Of a stretch of DNA of 64,000 nucleotides, positions 1 to 9,245 are shown piece after piece (within the stretch, counting starts at the first letter, position 1; each line of letters opens with the position of its first letter). The stretch comes from Kribbella solani. Its GTDB lineage: Bacteria > Actinomycetota > Actinomycetes > Propionibacteriales > Kribbellaceae. Under the pieces are notes generated by a model. That model ran no database searches, was not told the DNA's origin, and saw only the letters and a list, made by a program, of their open reading frames with translations. The stretch spans positions 2,728,001 through 2,792,000 of the forward strand of contig NZ_JACHNF010000001.1 in the NCBI RefSeq assembly GCF_014205295.1, in the 5' to 3' direction. A program made the translations under genes and the position numbers.

Positions 1-2
1 TG

Positions 3-650
3 AGTGTGGGGTGGATCTGGTCGAAGGCGGATGCGGTTTCGCCGGTTTCGTTGCCTTCGGCGGGGAAGCCGTTGGAGACGGTCAGTCCTTCGGTGCAGCC
101 GTCGGAGACGCCTACTCCGCGCGGCCGGGTGATCGGGACCGATCTGGTTGCGGCGAACAAGGACAAGATGCCGATCATGAGTTCGGCGTGGTCGAACGAC
201 TTCGATCGGGTCGAGTTGGCCGGTGGGACCGGGATCTGGTTGACGGTGCACAAGAACTACGACGGCAAGAAGAACGACTGGGGCAACTACGTCGGGTTCG
301 GGCAGTTGCCGGCGGACATCCCGTACAAGAACACGCCGGCCGGTTTGAAGGCCGCCGCGGTGCAGGTCGGTGGGCGCACGATCGTCAACCTGTACGACAA
401 GAACGCGACGCTGCTGCCGCCGAAGCCGACGCACCGGGTGATCACCGTCAACGGTCACCCCGGGCATGAGATCGTCGCGCGGGTGGCAGTGAAGCGGCCG
501 AAGCTCGCCGAGACGTTCTCCACGGTGATGATCGCGGTGATCGACCGCGGTGACGGTACGGCGGCGGTGTCGATCGCCGACATCGCGGGCTCGACCCCGG
601 CCTGGCAGAACGTCTGGCGCTACAAGGTCAGCCAGATCACCATCAACTGA
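3..650 (+). CDS. Hypothetical exported or membrane-anchored protein (5' end outside window)
   Basis: The frame is open to the left edge of the window, so the true start, and probably a signal or membrane segment, lies outside. A GTG at position 6 is only the first start visible. What remains begins with a Ser/Pro/Thr-rich linker of about 40 residues, then a compact domain with Trp, Asn and Gly-rich beta-type sequence and a short C-terminus ending in ITIN. I see no catalytic motif and do not recognise a family. A low-complexity linker before a beta-rich domain is typical of actinobacterial surface proteins anchored by one N-terminal helix, but that is inference. It is convergent with trpD. Confidence 0.7.
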   Translation, partial: SVGWIWSKADAVSPVSLPSAGKPLETVSPSVQPSETPTPRGRVIGTDLVAANKDKMPIMSSAWSNDFDRVELAGGTGIWLTVHKNYDGKKNDWGNYVGFGQLPADIPYKNTPAGLKAAAVQVGGRTIVNLYDKNATLLPPKPTHRVITVNGHPGHEIVARVAVKRPKLAETFSTVMIAVIDRGDGTAAVSIADIAGSTPAWQNVWRYKVSQITIN

Positions 651-651
651 A

Positions 652-788
652 GCGGACCGCCACCACTCACCAACCGCCGCGGGACGTCGGTCGCCCACCA
701 CGGACGACCGACGTCCACACAGGAACAAGCAGGGCGAGGCCACCCTCAGGTCGTGGAGTCCGCCGGTTGGTGAGTGCCGCAGGTCCGC
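652..788. repeat. Nested inverted repeats between convergent genes (likely two-way terminator)
   Basis: Arms GCGGACC (652-658) and CACTCACCAACCG (664-676) are mirrored by CGGTTGGTGAGTG (764-776) and GGTCCGC (782-788), with 5-base internal loops on both sides. A second perfect 12-bp hairpin lies inside (682-693 with 705-716, stem core GACGTCGGTCG). The element fills the gap between two convergent genes. The inner hairpin fits a two-way terminator; the outer arms are unusual. There is no clear T-tract. Confidence 0.6.
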
Positions 789-819
789 CTCAACCGGCAA
801 CCCCAGCGCAACGCGACAC

Positions 820-1863
820 TCAGCCGCGTACCTCAGCGCACGCGGCGATCCACCGGTCCAGGACGTCCTTCGCCGCGCCGGAGTCGATCGCCTCGGCGGC
901 GCGGTCCATCCCGACCCGGATCCGCGCGGTCACGCTGCCCGCTTCAGGCGTGTACGCCGCCAGCGCCGCGCCCGCGTTGAGCAGTACGACATCACGTACC
1001 GCCCCTTGCTCACCATCCACCAACGCGCGAACGACCTTGGCATTGTACGTAGCGTCCGCGCCCTTCAGCGCGTCCGACGAGACCGGCGTGATCCCCAGCT
1101 CGCGCGGATCAAGCGTGACCGGCCCTTCGACCTTTCCGCCGCCAACGACCCAGACCTGCGACGTCGTACGGGTCGTCAGCTCGTCCAACCCGTCGTCACC
1201 GTGGAAGACCAGCGCGTCGATCCCGCGCCGCGCGAGGACGCCGGCCATCAGCCCGGCCACGCGCCCGTCCGCGACTCCGACCGCCTGCGCGGACGGGTCG
1301 CCCGGGTTCGCCAGCGGGCCGAGCAGGTTGAACGTCGTCGGTACGCCGAGTTCGCGCCGCGGGACCGCAGCGTTCCGCAGCGCCGGGTGGAACGCGGAGG
1401 CGAAGCAGAACGTGATGCCGGCCCGCTCCCCCACCTCGGCGACCTGTGGGCCGGTGAGGTCGAGCGGGATGCCGAGTTCCTCGAGTACGTCGGCCGCGCC
1501 GCAAGCGGACGACGCGGCCCGGTTGCCGTGCTTGACGACCTTCGCGCCGGCGCCGGCCGCGACGATCGCGGACATGGTGCTGATGTTCACGGTGTGGGCC
1601 TGGTCACCACCGGTACCGACCACGTCCAGTGTCCGCCCCGGAACGCTGATCGGGGTGGCGAAGTCACGCATCGTCCGGACCAGGCCCTCGACCTCGATGA
1701 CCGTCTCGCCCTTGGACCGCAGCGCGATCACGAAACCGGCCAGCTGGGCCGGGGTCGCGGCGCCGGACAGGATCTGTTCCATCGCCCACGCGGTGGCGGC
1801 GGCCTCCAGGTCCTCGTGCCGCAGCAGCGGTCCGAGAACCTGCGGCCAAGTGTAGGCGCCCAC
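820..1863 (-). CDS. trpD: Anthranilate phosphoribosyltransferase
   Basis: Transfers the phosphoribosyl group of PRPP to anthranilate, the second step of tryptophan synthesis, in the cytosol. The 347-residue protein has the family length. It shows the PRPP-binding glycine loop GTGGD (83-87), NIST (93-96) and KHGNR (111-115), followed by the [11 protein letters not shown] stretch of this fold. It starts at GTG 1863, four bases after the stop of the receiver-domain gene, so the two are probably co-transcribed. No other trp genes are nearby; trpD detached from the trp operon is common in actinobacteria. Confidence 0.95.
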   Translation of the reverse strand: MGAYTWPQVLGPLLRHEDLEAAATAWAMEQILSGAATPAQLAGFVIALRSKGETVIEVEGLVRTMRDFATPISVPGRTLDVVGTGGDQAHTVNISTMSAIVAAGAGAKVVKHGNRAASSACGAADVLEELGIPLDLTGPQVAEVGERAGITFCFASAFHPALRNAAVPRRELGVPTTFNLLGPLANPGDPSAQAVGVADGRVAGLMAGVLARRGIDALVFHGDDGLDELTTRTTSQVWVVGGGKVEGPVTLDPRELGITPVSSDALKGADATYNAKVVRALVDGEQGAVRDVVLLNAGAALAAYTPEAGSVTARIRVGMDRAAEAIDSGAAKDVLDRWIAACAEVRG

Positions 1864-1867
1864 CAGG

Positions 1868-2287
1868 TCAGGCAGTCGTGGCGGGGAGCTTGGCGATGCG
1901 CTGGCGGAGCAGATCGGCGGTGACCTCGGCCAGCCGGATCGGGTCGATCGGGTGCGAGACCGCGCCCTCGGCCCGTGACCAGGTGGCCAGCCAGGCGTCC
2001 TGCGGACGGCCGGTGATGACCAGGATCGGCGGGCACTGGAAGATCTCGTCCTTCAGCTGCCGCGCGATCCCGAGGCCGCCGGCCGGCACCGCCTCGCCGT
2101 CCAGGACGGCCAGGTCGATCCCGCCCTTGTCCATGGTCTTGATCACGGCCGGCTCGGTCGCGCATTCGACGTACTCGAGCTCGGGCAGGTCGGCGGCCGG
2201 CCGCTTGCCGAGGGCCAGCCGGACGGACTCCCGCGTCGTACGGTCGTCGCTGTAGACCAGGACCTTCAGCGGACGCTCTGAACTCAT
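1868..2287 (-). CDS. Degenerate response-regulator receiver protein
   Basis: A single receiver-like domain of 139 residues with no output domain. It has the acidic pair D14-D15 after strand 1, a possible phosphoacceptor D63 in AVLDG, and T92 at the usual Thr/Ser position. Where receivers carry the invariant Lys-Pro, this one has His112-Pro113, so normal phosphorylation chemistry is doubtful. I chose ATG 2287 because GGGATGGA lies just upstream and the domain begins there; an in-frame ATG at 2326 would add 13 residues. No kinase is nearby. It sits between the oxidase assembly gene and trpD. Its role is unknown; binding to a partner protein without phosphorylation is possible. Confidence 0.75.
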   Translation of the reverse strand: MSSERPLKVLVYSDDRTTRESVRLALGKRPAADLPELEYVECATEPAVIKTMDKGGIDLAVLDGEAVPAGGLGIARQLKDEIFQCPPILVITGRPQDAWLATWSRAEGAVSHPIDPIRLAEVTADLLRQRIAKLPATTA

Positions 2288-2334
2288 CGATCCATCCCAA
2301 GCTGTGTGTCTGTGACGAGTGGACAAGCCGAATG

Positions 2335-3306
2335 CTACCGGGGCGCCTGTCCGGTCCGGCGAGCCTGTTCCTCCAACCGGTCCAGGCGCCGGTCCTCACG
2401 GCGTGCTTCACGCTGCGACTGACGCACCCACTGGACGAACAGAACGGCGAAGAACGCCACCCCGACGAGGTCGCCCGAGCCCCAGAGCAGACCGCCGGCG
2501 ATGTACTGGTCGCGCAGCGGCGACGGCGGCCAGGCGCGGCCGAAACTCGTGTACCAGTCCTCCGCGATCAGCTTGTTCGCGGACATGATCGTGATCCCGA
2601 GGAACGCGTGGAACGGCAGCGTGAGGAACGTCAGCATCAGCCGGAACGGATAGATCACCCGCCCGGGCACCGGGTCCAGTCCGAGCAGCGGCCAGAAGAA
2701 CAGTGATCCGACCAGGATGAAGTGCAGGTGCAGCAGGTCGTGCAGCGCGGTGGACCGCAGCGTCGCGTCGTACCAGCCACTGAAGTAGAGCGCCCACGGG
2801 CTCAGTACGAACAAGGTGAACCCGATCAGCGGGAAGCACATCACCTTCGCGAGCCGTGAATGCAACACGGAGAGCAACCACTTTCGCTGCCGTTGCGGGA
2901 GCGTACGAAGCGCCAGCGTGATCGGCGCGCCGAGCGCCATCGCGAGCGGGGTCAGCATCGACAGGATCATGTGCTGGACCATGTGCACGCTGATCAGCAC
3001 GGTGTCGTACGTGCCGAGCGCGGACTGGGTGGCGATCACCGCGCTGCCCAGACCGACGCCGACGAACGCGAACGTACGCCCGCGGGACCATTTGTCACCC
3101 CGCGCGCGCAGCCGGTGGACGCCGTACAGATAGAGCCCGGCCAGCACGATGATCACACCGAGTAACACCGGCTCGAAGGTCCAGCCGGTCAGCAGCCGCA
3201 GCGGCGTCAGCGGCTCGATCCGGTCGCCCGGCGTGGCGTGAAGGGGAAGCACGCTTCCACAGTAGAAACAACGGTTGGGCGACATGCACGGGGGTGGTCG
3301 TGGCAT
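2335..3306 (-). CDS. CtaG-like cytochrome c oxidase assembly protein
   Basis: A polytopic membrane protein of about 300 residues with roughly seven hydrophobic helices. It matches the caa3_CtaG family, which helps build the copper centre of haem-copper oxidases. Supporting features are membrane-embedded histidines in a segment reading [12 protein letters not shown] and the conserved [19 protein letters not shown] region. The charged C-terminal tail ([13 protein letters not shown]) is cytosolic-looking. The start is uncertain: ATG 3306, ATG 3285 or GTG 3252 are in frame, and homologous sequence probably begins near 3252. It is divergent from ctaE, consistent with oxidase biogenesis. Confidence 0.8.
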   Translation of the reverse strand: MPRPPPCMSPNRCFYCGSVLPLHATPGDRIEPLTPLRLLTGWTFEPVLLGVIIVLAGLYLYGVHRLRARGDKWSRGRTFAFVGVGLGSAVIATQSALGTYDTVLISVHMVQHMILSMLTPLAMALGAPITLALRTLPQRQRKWLLSVLHSRLAKVMCFPLIGFTLFVLSPWALYFSGWYDATLRSTALHDLLHLHFILVGSLFFWPLLGLDPVPGRVIYPFRLMLTFLTLPFHAFLGITIMSANKLIAEDWYTSFGRAWPPSPLRDQYIAGGLLWGSGDLVGVAFFAVLFVQWVRQSQREARREDRRLDRLEEQARRTGQAPR

Positions 3307-3322
3307 TCAAGTAGCGGACCGA

Positions 3323-3335
3323 CATAATGACCGCG
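3323..3335 (+). promoter_or_regulatory. Probable -10 element of a leaderless ctaE promoter
   Basis: CATAAT (3323-3328) is a near-perfect -10 hexamer seven bases before the GTG start at 3335. There is no Shine-Dalgarno sequence, so the transcript may begin at the start codon. The -35 is weak (TGGCAT at 3301-3306, 16-base spacer). Confidence 0.5.
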
Positions 3336-3997
3336 TGGCCACTGCAACCGCGCTCCCAGCGTCTCGTGAACACGGACACCACGACCGTCCCAGCATGGTC
3401 AGTGTCGGCACGATCGTCTGGCTCTCGAGCGAACTGATGTTCTTCGCCGCCCTGTTCGCGGCGTACTTCACGATCCGGTCGGTGACGACCGCGACCGCGC
3501 CCGCGGGCACGGAGACGCTCTGGCAGGTGATGACGGAGCACCTGAACGTCCCGTTCGCCTCGGTGAACACGTTCATCCTGGTGGCGTCGTCGTTCACCTG
3601 CCAGGCGGGCGTGTTCGCCGCCGAGCACGGCAAGGTGGGCCGGTCCGGCTCGCTGGCGAACATCCGCGCCTGGGGCATGCGTGAGTGGTTCATCCTCACG
3701 TACCTGATGGGCGCGGTCTTCGTCGCCGGTCAGGTCACCGAGTACGCCGAGCTGGTGCACGAGGGCATCACCATCTCGGCGAACGCCTACGGCTCGGTCT
3801 TCTACCTGGCCACCGGGTTCCACGGTCTGCACGTCACGGGCGGTCTGATCGCCTTCGTGTTCGTCCTGGCCAGGACGTACATGGCCCGCAAGTTCACCCA
3901 CGAACAGGCCGTCTCGGCGATCGTCGTGTCGTACTACTGGCACTTCGTCGACGTGGTCTGGATCGCCCTGTTCGCGACCATCTACCTGCTCAAATGA
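3335..3997 (+). CDS. ctaE: Cytochrome c oxidase subunit III
   Basis: Subunit III of the aa3 oxidase, a membrane protein of 220 residues with five hydrophobic helices, the usual length in actinobacteria. Typical features include the [16 protein letters not shown] helix with its conserved Glu, the FHGLHVTGG motif and the terminal [11 protein letters not shown] helix. The longer frame back to 3275 is not supported by homology; GTG 3335 fits the CATAAT box just upstream. It is the first gene of ctaE-qcrC-qcrA-qcrB, the standard actinobacterial order that encodes a bc1-aa3 supercomplex. Its stop overlaps the qcrC start (ATGA). Confidence 0.95.
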   Translation: MATATALPASREHGHHDRPSMVSVGTIVWLSSELMFFAALFAAYFTIRSVTTATAPAGTETLWQVMTEHLNVPFASVNTFILVASSFTCQAGVFAAEHGKVGRSGSLANIRAWGMREWFILTYLMGAVFVAGQVTEYAELVHEGITISANAYGSVFYLATGFHGLHVTGGLIAFVFVLARTYMARKFTHEQAVSAIVVSYYWHFVDVVWIALFATIYLLK

Positions 3998-4860
3998 GTG
4001 AGAAGAGAACTTCCTTGTCACCGGCGCGTTTTCTCTCCGCGCGACGACGGCACCGGTCCGCCGGCCTCGTCGTGCTCCTGTTCGGCCTGCTGGCAGTCGG
4101 CTCGGCGTACGCCGCCTTCGCCCCTGACAACGCGGTCGCGGACAACTCGGCCCAGTCCCAGAAGATCGAGGAGGGCAAGAAGCTCTTCGCGGTCGGCTGT
4201 TCCAGCTGCCACGGCCTGAACGCCGAGGGCGGCGGGAACGGCGGCGGCAAGATGGCCGGTCCGTCGCTGATCGGTGTCGGCGCGGCCGCGGTCGACTTCC
4301 AGGTCGGCACCGGCCGGATGCCGGCGATGCAGCCGGGCGCGCAGATCCCGCGCAAGACCCCGGCGTACTCGGAGCAGGAGATCGAGGCACTGGCCGCGTA
4401 CGTCGCCTCGCTCGCTCCGGGCCCGGCGGTCCCCGCGTCGGACGCGTACGACGTGAGCAAGGCCACGGACGAGCAGATCACCCGCGGTGGCGAGCTGTTC
4501 CGGACCAACTGCACGGCCTGCCACAACTTCGCCGGCAGCGGTGGCGCACTGCCGAACGGCAAGTACGCGCCGTCGCTGATGGGCGTCAGTGAGCGGCACA
4601 TCTACGAGGCCATGCTGACCGGCCCGCAGCAGATGCCGGTCTTCTCCGACCAGGTGATGCAGCCGGAGGACAAGCGCGACATCATCGCCTACCTGAAGGC
4701 GCTGGAGACGCAGAAGAACCCGGGTGGCTTCGGCCTCGGCCGGCTCGGCCCGGTCTCCGAGGGTCTGTGGGGCTGGATCGTCGGAATCGGTCTGCTGGTG
4801 GGCGTAGCGGTGTGGATCGGCGCCAAGGGCGTCAAGGCCAAGGGAGTGAAGGCCAAGTGA
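3994..4860 (+). CDS. qcrC: Dihaem cytochrome c subunit of the bc1 complex
   Basis: The 288-residue protein carries electrons directly from the bc1 complex to the oxidase, replacing soluble cytochrome c in actinobacteria. It has an N-terminal membrane anchor (about 22-42), two haem c sites, CSSCH (69-73) and CTACH (174-178), methionines suited as axial ligands (GRMPAM, PQQMPVF), and a C-terminal helix (about 262-282). Start and stop overlap both neighbours by four bases (ATGA, GTGA), so translation is coupled through the operon. Confidence 0.96.
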   Translation: MSEKRTSLSPARFLSARRRHRSAGLVVLLFGLLAVGSAYAAFAPDNAVADNSAQSQKIEEGKKLFAVGCSSCHGLNAEGGGNGGGKMAGPSLIGVGAAAVDFQVGTGRMPAMQPGAQIPRKTPAYSEQEIEALAAYVASLAPGPAVPASDAYDVSKATDEQITRGGELFRTNCTACHNFAGSGGALPNGKYAPSLMGVSERHIYEAMLTGPQQMPVFSDQVMQPEDKRDIIAYLKALETQKNPGGFGLGRLGPVSEGLWGWIVGIGLLVGVAVWIGAKGVKAKGVKAK

Positions 4861-5906
4861 GTAGCGACAACCTTCCGGTGAAGCCGGAGGAAGAGCAGCA
4901 CGGCGTCGTCGAGGTCGCGGAGCCGATCCCGGACCCGGGTCTGGAGCCGCACGAGCCGCGGATCACCGACATCGACCCGACGGCGGCCGACCGGGTCGAG
5001 CGCCAGGTATCGGCGATGTTCGGTCTGGCCACCCTGCTCGTCCTCGGCGCCTGTGTGGCGTACTTCGCCGTACCGCGGGACGCGACCATCGTCTTCGGCC
5101 CGCTGACCGGCAACGCGAACAACATGCTGATCGGTATCGGGCTCGGGCTCGCCCTGTTCCTGATCGGCGCCGGCGCGATCCAGTGGGCCAAGAAGCTGAT
5201 GGTCGACGAGGAGATCGCCGAGGACCGGCACGCCGCGCACTCGTCGCCGGAGCAGATCGCCGAGATCACCGAGGCGTTCAAGGAAGGTGCCGCGGAGTCC
5301 GGCTTCGGCCGCCGCAAGATGATCCGCAACTCGCTGATCGGCGCCCTTGGGGTGCTCGGCCTGCCGGCCATCGTGCTGCTCCGCGACCTCGGTCCGCTGC
5401 CGGGCCGGGCGCTGTACAACACGATCTGGGCGAAGGGCATCCGGGTCGTCAACGACGTCACCGACCGCCCGATCAAGCCCTCCGACCTGGTCGTCGGCCA
5501 GCTGGTGAACGCCGCCCCGGCGAACCTGGCGCCGATCCAGGAACATGACCCGGTCGAGTACCAGAACGCCAAGGCGAAGGCCGCGGTGATCGTGGTCCGG
5601 ATCAAGCCGAGCGAGATCCGCACCAAGCCGGGCCGGGAGAACTGGGGTGTCGACGGCATCCTCTGCTACTCCAAGATCTGCACCCACGTCGGTTGCCCGA
5701 TCTCGCTGTACGAGCAGACCACGCACCACGTGCTCTGCCCGTGCCACCAGTCGACCTTCGACCTGGCCGACAGCGCCAAGGTCGTCTTCGGCCCGGCGGC
5801 CCGGCCACTACCTCAGCTACCGTTGACGGTGGACAGTGAGGGCTACCTGGTTGCGCAGAGCGGCTTCGACGAGCCGGTCGGCCCGAGCTTCTTCGAACGA
5901 GGGTGA
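4857..5906 (+). CDS. qcrA: Rieske iron-sulfur subunit of the bc1 complex
   Basis: A 349-residue Rieske protein with the long actinobacterial N-terminus: an acidic cytosolic segment and three hydrophobic helices before the cluster domain. The [2Fe-2S] site is CTHVGC (275-280) and CPCHQS (294-299), with the two Cys and two His ligands intact. It accepts electrons from menaquinol and passes them to QcrC. I chose GTG 4857 over the longer frame because it overlaps the qcrC stop as GTGA and the upstream residues are a shadow of qcrC. Confidence 0.96.
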   Translation: MSSDNLPVKPEEEQHGVVEVAEPIPDPGLEPHEPRITDIDPTAADRVERQVSAMFGLATLLVLGACVAYFAVPRDATIVFGPLTGNANNMLIGIGLGLALFLIGAGAIQWAKKLMVDEEIAEDRHAAHSSPEQIAEITEAFKEGAAESGFGRRKMIRNSLIGALGVLGLPAIVLLRDLGPLPGRALYNTIWAKGIRVVNDVTDRPIKPSDLVVGQLVNAAPANLAPIQEHDPVEYQNAKAKAAVIVVRIKPSEIRTKPGRENWGVDGILCYSKICTHVGCPISLYEQTTHHVLCPCHQSTFDLADSAKVVFGPAARPLPQLPLTVDSEGYLVAQSGFDEPVGPSFFERG

Positions 5907-7576
5907 CAGCAGTGTCAACAAACACAGAGTTCCCTGGACCGGTCAAGTGGGTCGACGATCGCCTCGGCATCGCCAAGATCGGGAAGAAGAACCTGCGCAA
6001 GATCTTCCCGGACCACTGGTCCTTCATGCTCGGCGAGATCGCGCTCTACAGCTTCATCATCCTGATCCTCACCGGTACCTTCCTGACCTTCTGGTTCAAG
6101 CCGTCGATGGCCGAGGTCGAGTACCAGGGCTCGTACAGCCTGCTCAAGGGCCTGCACATGTCGGAGGCGTACGCCTCCACGCTGGACCTCTCGTTCGACG
6201 TCCGTGGCGGTCTGCTGATGCGGCAGATCCACCACTGGGCCGCGATCCTGTTCATCGCCGCGATGATGGTGCACCTGCTCCGGATGTTCTTCACCGGCGC
6301 GTTCCGCAAGCCGCGCGAGCTGAACTGGGTGATCGGGTTCGCGATGCTGTTCCTCGGCATCATCGAGGGCTTCCTCGGGTACGGCCTGCCGGACGACCTG
6401 CTGTCCGGTACCGGTCTGCGCATCACCAACGGCATGATCCAGGCGTCACCGGTGATCGGCACGTATCTGAACTTCTTCATCTTCGGCGGTGAGTTCCCCG
6501 GCGGCGACTTCGTCTCCCGGTTCTTCATCGTGCACGTGCTGCTGATACCGGGCATCATCCTGGCCCTCGTCACCGTGCACCTGTTCCTGGTCGTGTACCA
6601 CAAGCACACCCAGTACGCGGGTCCGGGCCGGACGCAGAAGAACGTGGTCGGCTACCCGCTGTTCCCGGTGTACACGGCCAAGGCCGGCGGCTTCTTCTTC
6701 GTGGTCTTCGGCATCACCGCCCTGATGGGGGCGCTGATGCAGATCAACCCGGTCTGGCTGTACGGGCCGTACAACCCGGCCGAAGTGACCGCCGGCGCGC
6801 AGCCGGACTGGTACATGGGCTGGCTGGAAGGTTCGGTACGTATCTTCCCGGGCTTCGAATCGCATTTCTGGGGTATCACGCTCAGCTGGAACCTGATCAT
6901 CCCGGCGCTGATCATTCCGCCGGCGTTCGTCACGCTGGTCGCGGCGTACCCGTTCATCGAGGGGTGGATCACCGGCGACAAACGTGAGCACCACCTGCTC
7001 GACCGGCCCCGGGACGTACCGACCCGGACCGGTATCGGCGTCGCGTTCATCACCTTCTACGCGATGCTGTGGATCGGTGGCGGTAACGACCTGATCGCGA
7101 CCCACTTCCACCTGTCGCTGAACAACGTGACGTGGTTCCTGCGGTTCGCGGTGATCCTGGGGCCGATCCTGGCGTTCTGGATCACCCGGCGGTGGGCGAT
7201 CTCGCTGCAGCGGGCCGACCACGAGCGGCTGCTGCACGGTCTGGAGACCGGCGTGATCATGCGCGACGCGGACGGCAAGTACACCGAGAAGCACCAGCCG
7301 ATCTCGACCTTCGAGGCGTACTCGCTGACCGCCCGCGACCGGGTCGTACCGCACGAGCTGGGCCCGGAGACGGACGAGAACGGTGTCCGCGCCCCGCGCC
7401 GGGCGCTGAACAAGCTCCGCGCCCGGCTGTCCCGCTTCTACTTCGCGGACGCGGTGCAGAAGCCGACGGCGGCCGAGATCGAGGAGGCGCACGAGCACGC
7501 TCACGACGCCGACGAGATCCACGAGCTGACCGAAGAGACCGAAACCTACCGAGAGGTCACGAGCGACCGCTCCTGA
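5903..7576 (+). CDS. qcrB: Cytochrome b subunit of the bc1 complex
   Basis: The 557-residue di-haem b membrane subunit that oxidises menaquinol. Visible features are histidine-bearing helices (QIHHWAAILFIAAMMVHLLRM split across two segments), the GFLGYGLPDDLLSGTGL loop, and PDWYMGWL at the Qo-site PEWY position. An extended charged C-terminus ends in a His/Glu-rich tail, typical of the actinobacterial form. GTG 5903 overlaps the qcrA stop; GTG 5912 is an alternative. It is the last gene before a strong hairpin. Confidence 0.96.
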   Translation: MTAVSTNTEFPGPVKWVDDRLGIAKIGKKNLRKIFPDHWSFMLGEIALYSFIILILTGTFLTFWFKPSMAEVEYQGSYSLLKGLHMSEAYASTLDLSFDVRGGLLMRQIHHWAAILFIAAMMVHLLRMFFTGAFRKPRELNWVIGFAMLFLGIIEGFLGYGLPDDLLSGTGLRITNGMIQASPVIGTYLNFFIFGGEFPGGDFVSRFFIVHVLLIPGIILALVTVHLFLVVYHKHTQYAGPGRTQKNVVGYPLFPVYTAKAGGFFFVVFGITALMGALMQINPVWLYGPYNPAEVTAGAQPDWYMGWLEGSVRIFPGFESHFWGITLSWNLIIPALIIPPAFVTLVAAYPFIEGWITGDKREHHLLDRPRDVPTRTGIGVAFITFYAMLWIGGGNDLIATHFHLSLNNVTWFLRFAVILGPILAFWITRRWAISLQRADHERLLHGLETGVIMRDADGKYTEKHQPISTFEAYSLTARDRVVPHELGPETDENGVRAPRRALNKLRARLSRFYFADAVQKPTAAEIEEAHEHAHDADEIHELTEETETYREVTSDRS

Positions 7577-7589
7577 TCACTCAACACCT

Positions 7590-7624
7590 CGAAGGGCCCG
7601 CGGCTACGTGCCGCGGGCCCTTCG
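7590..7624. terminator. Terminator between qcrB and the MarR gene
   Basis: A perfect 15-bp stem (arms GAAGGGCCCGCGGC and its complement plus a closing C-G pair) with a 5-base loop lies 13 bases after the qcrB stop and 4 bases past the stop of the convergent MarR gene. It can serve both directions. Confidence 0.85.
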
Positions 7625-7628
7625 TCGT

Positions 7629-8102
7629 TCAGTCGATCGCTTCGGTGAGGGCGGTCAGGTACTTCGTGATGGTCGCCTGGTCGTCCTTTGTGAAGGTGCT
7701 GGTGGTGGCGACCAGCTGGTCCAGGAGTGGGCCGAAGAACTGCCAGCCGAGCGCGATCGCGCTGTCGGAGACCTGAAGCCGGCTGCTGCGGCCGTCCGTA
7801 CGGCTTCTGCGGCGTTCGACGTGACCGGCGGCCTCTAGACGGTGGATGACCGCCGTTGTCGCCTGGGAGGTCATTCCAAGCTGTTGGGCGAGCCAGGTGG
7901 GCGTGGCTTCCACTCCGGCGCGTTCGGCGTCCAGGAGGCGTACCAGGGCGCGTACGTCGGTGTTGTGCAGTCCGGTCGTCTTCGCGAACTCCCCGATCGC
8001 CAGGTCGAGCCGCAGCGCGACGTCCCGCAGGCGGTGCACCAGCTCCAGGGCAGCGGCTCGTTCCGGGTCCCGGGGCCTCACTCCTTCACGCATACCCGGC
8101 AA
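7629..8102 (-). CDS. MarR-family transcriptional regulator
   Basis: A 157-residue winged helix-turn-helix protein. The DNA-binding part runs from about 70 to 112 (TWLAQQLGMTSQATTAVIHRLE, read as two helices, then the wing RSRTDGRSSRLQ). The flanking helices form the dimer interface. It is divergent from an alpha/beta hydrolase with only 32 bases between the starts, and a perfect palindrome lies in that gap, so it probably controls both genes. ATG 8102 and 8093 are both possible starts. The ligand is unknown. Confidence 0.88.
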   Translation of the reverse strand: MPGMREGVRPRDPERAAALELVHRLRDVALRLDLAIGEFAKTTGLHNTDVRALVRLLDAERAGVEATPTWLAQQLGMTSQATTAVIHRLEAAGHVERRRSRTDGRSSRLQVSDSAIALGWQFFGPLLDQLVATTSTFTKDDQATITKYLTALTEAID

Positions 8103-8107
8103 TTTAC

Positions 8108-8120
8108 CTCACTCAGTGAG
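8108..8120. promoter_or_regulatory. Palindromic operator between MarR and hydrolase genes
   Basis: CTCACT-C-AGTGAG is a perfect 6-1-6 inverted repeat, 6 bases before the MarR start and 15 bases before the hydrolase start. Its position over both promoters suits MarR autoregulation. Confidence 0.55.
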
Positions 8121-8134
8121 CTATTGTCGGGATC

Positions 8135-8911
8135 ATGAGCTTCGAGGACGCGTACGCCGCCCTGCTCCGCAGGTGGGAGGTCCCGGTCGAGCAACTCGAC
8201 ATCGCCGGCACCCATGTGAACGTGTGCGGGCCGGTCGACGGTCCGCCGGTAGTACTTCTGGCCGGGCACGGCGCCACCGCTCCGGTCTGGTTCGCGGTCG
8301 CACCTCGGCTCGCTGAGCGTTACCGGGTATACGCGCCCGACCTCCCCGGCGACGCGGGCCTCAGCACCGCTCCCCCACCCCGTACGGTCACCGATCTGAT
8401 GACCTGGCTCGCAACAGTCCTTCACGGGCTGAAGGACCCGTGGCTGGTGGGCCATTCGTACGGCGCGTGGATCGCCCTTACGTACGCACTCCGGTCCCCC
8501 GTCGGGAGACTGACCCTGCTCGACCCCACGGACTGTTTCACCGGCCTGAAGCCCACGTACGTAGCGAGAGCCCTCCCCATGCTCCTCAAACCGTCAGAGC
8601 CCCGCTACAAGTCCTTCATCCAGTGGGAAACCCAGGGCCTCCCCATAGACCCCGACTGGCTGAACCTGTCCGCCCTGGCCACCCTCCGACCCACCACCCG
8701 CCCCGTAAAACCCCACCGCCCCCACACCTTCAAAAACCTCCCGCCCACCACCGTCGTAGTGGCAGACCGCTCAAAGGCCCACAACCCCCAAACCCTCACC
8801 CAACAAGCCCACACCACCGGCGCAACCGTCGTACACCTCCCCCAAGCCACCCACCACTCCCTACCAGCCCTCCACGCCAACGAGCTGATAGCCGCACTAC
8901 TCAGTCAGTAG
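8135..8911 (+). CDS. Alpha/beta hydrolase
   Basis: A 258-residue cytosolic hydrolase of the alpha/beta fold. The nucleophile elbow is GHSYG with Ser108, the oxyanion region is LLAGHGAT (about 41-48), and the catalytic His is in the late THHSLP segment. The substrate cannot be read from sequence. It is divergent from the MarR gene and probably repressed by it. Composition changes inside the gene: from about 8560 the coding strand becomes strongly C-rich, with runs of Pro, Thr and His codons and a short cap region. The frame stays open to a normal C-terminus. Confidence 0.85.
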   Translation: MSFEDAYAALLRRWEVPVEQLDIAGTHVNVCGPVDGPPVVLLAGHGATAPVWFAVAPRLAERYRVYAPDLPGDAGLSTAPPPRTVTDLMTWLATVLHGLKDPWLVGHSYGAWIALTYALRSPVGRLTLLDPTDCFTGLKPTYVARALPMLLKPSEPRYKSFIQWETQGLPIDPDWLNLSALATLRPTTRPVKPHRPHTFKNLPPTTVVVADRSKAHNPQTLTQQAHTTGATVVHLPQATHHSLPALHANELIAALLSQ

Positions 8912-9245
8912 CCTTCGGATGCCCACAGCCAGCCACCCGAATCCACACCGTCTTCTTCGCGGCGTCGACCAGGTACCAAATGCGACCACCAGCGGTCACT
9001 TCGTACTGCCACTGCTCCATGCCGTCGACAGTCCCCAGAGCCCCCTTCAAACGGTGATGGCGCTTCTTCGGCGGGAACGGGGCTGGGTCCAGCCGGATCG
9101 CCTCGTAGGCCTCCCACAGGTTCGAAGCCGCTTTCCGGGATAGATCCTCCCAGCCCTTCGCGGCGTCGTTCGTACCGAACTTGAGTAGCCATTGCCCGGG
9201 CTGGGCCGGTGGGGCGACCCGGTCGCCCCGCTTCGCCGGCGTCAC
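8901..9245 (-). CDS. RelE/ParE-like toxin candidate
   Basis: A small basic protein of 114 residues. Its C-terminal half (KKRHHRLKGALGTVDG, then WQYEVTAGGRIWYLVD and KKTVWIRVAGCGHP) has the order of a RelE/ParE-type fold: a strand with KG-L-, a YEVTAGGRIWY strand and a final strand with a basic/His tail. The start is GTG 9245, which overlaps the stop of the upstream gene as GTGA; the longer frame to 9350 is a shadow. Linkage, size and overlap fit a type II toxin-antitoxin operon, but I infer function from fold resemblance only. Its 3' end overlaps the hydrolase end by 11 bases. Confidence 0.6.
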   Translation of the reverse strand: MTPAKRGDRVAPPAQPGQWLLKFGTNDAAKGWEDLSRKAASNLWEAYEAIRLDPAPFPPKKRHHRLKGALGTVDGMEQWQYEVTAGGRIWYLVDAAKKTVWIRVAGCGHPKATD

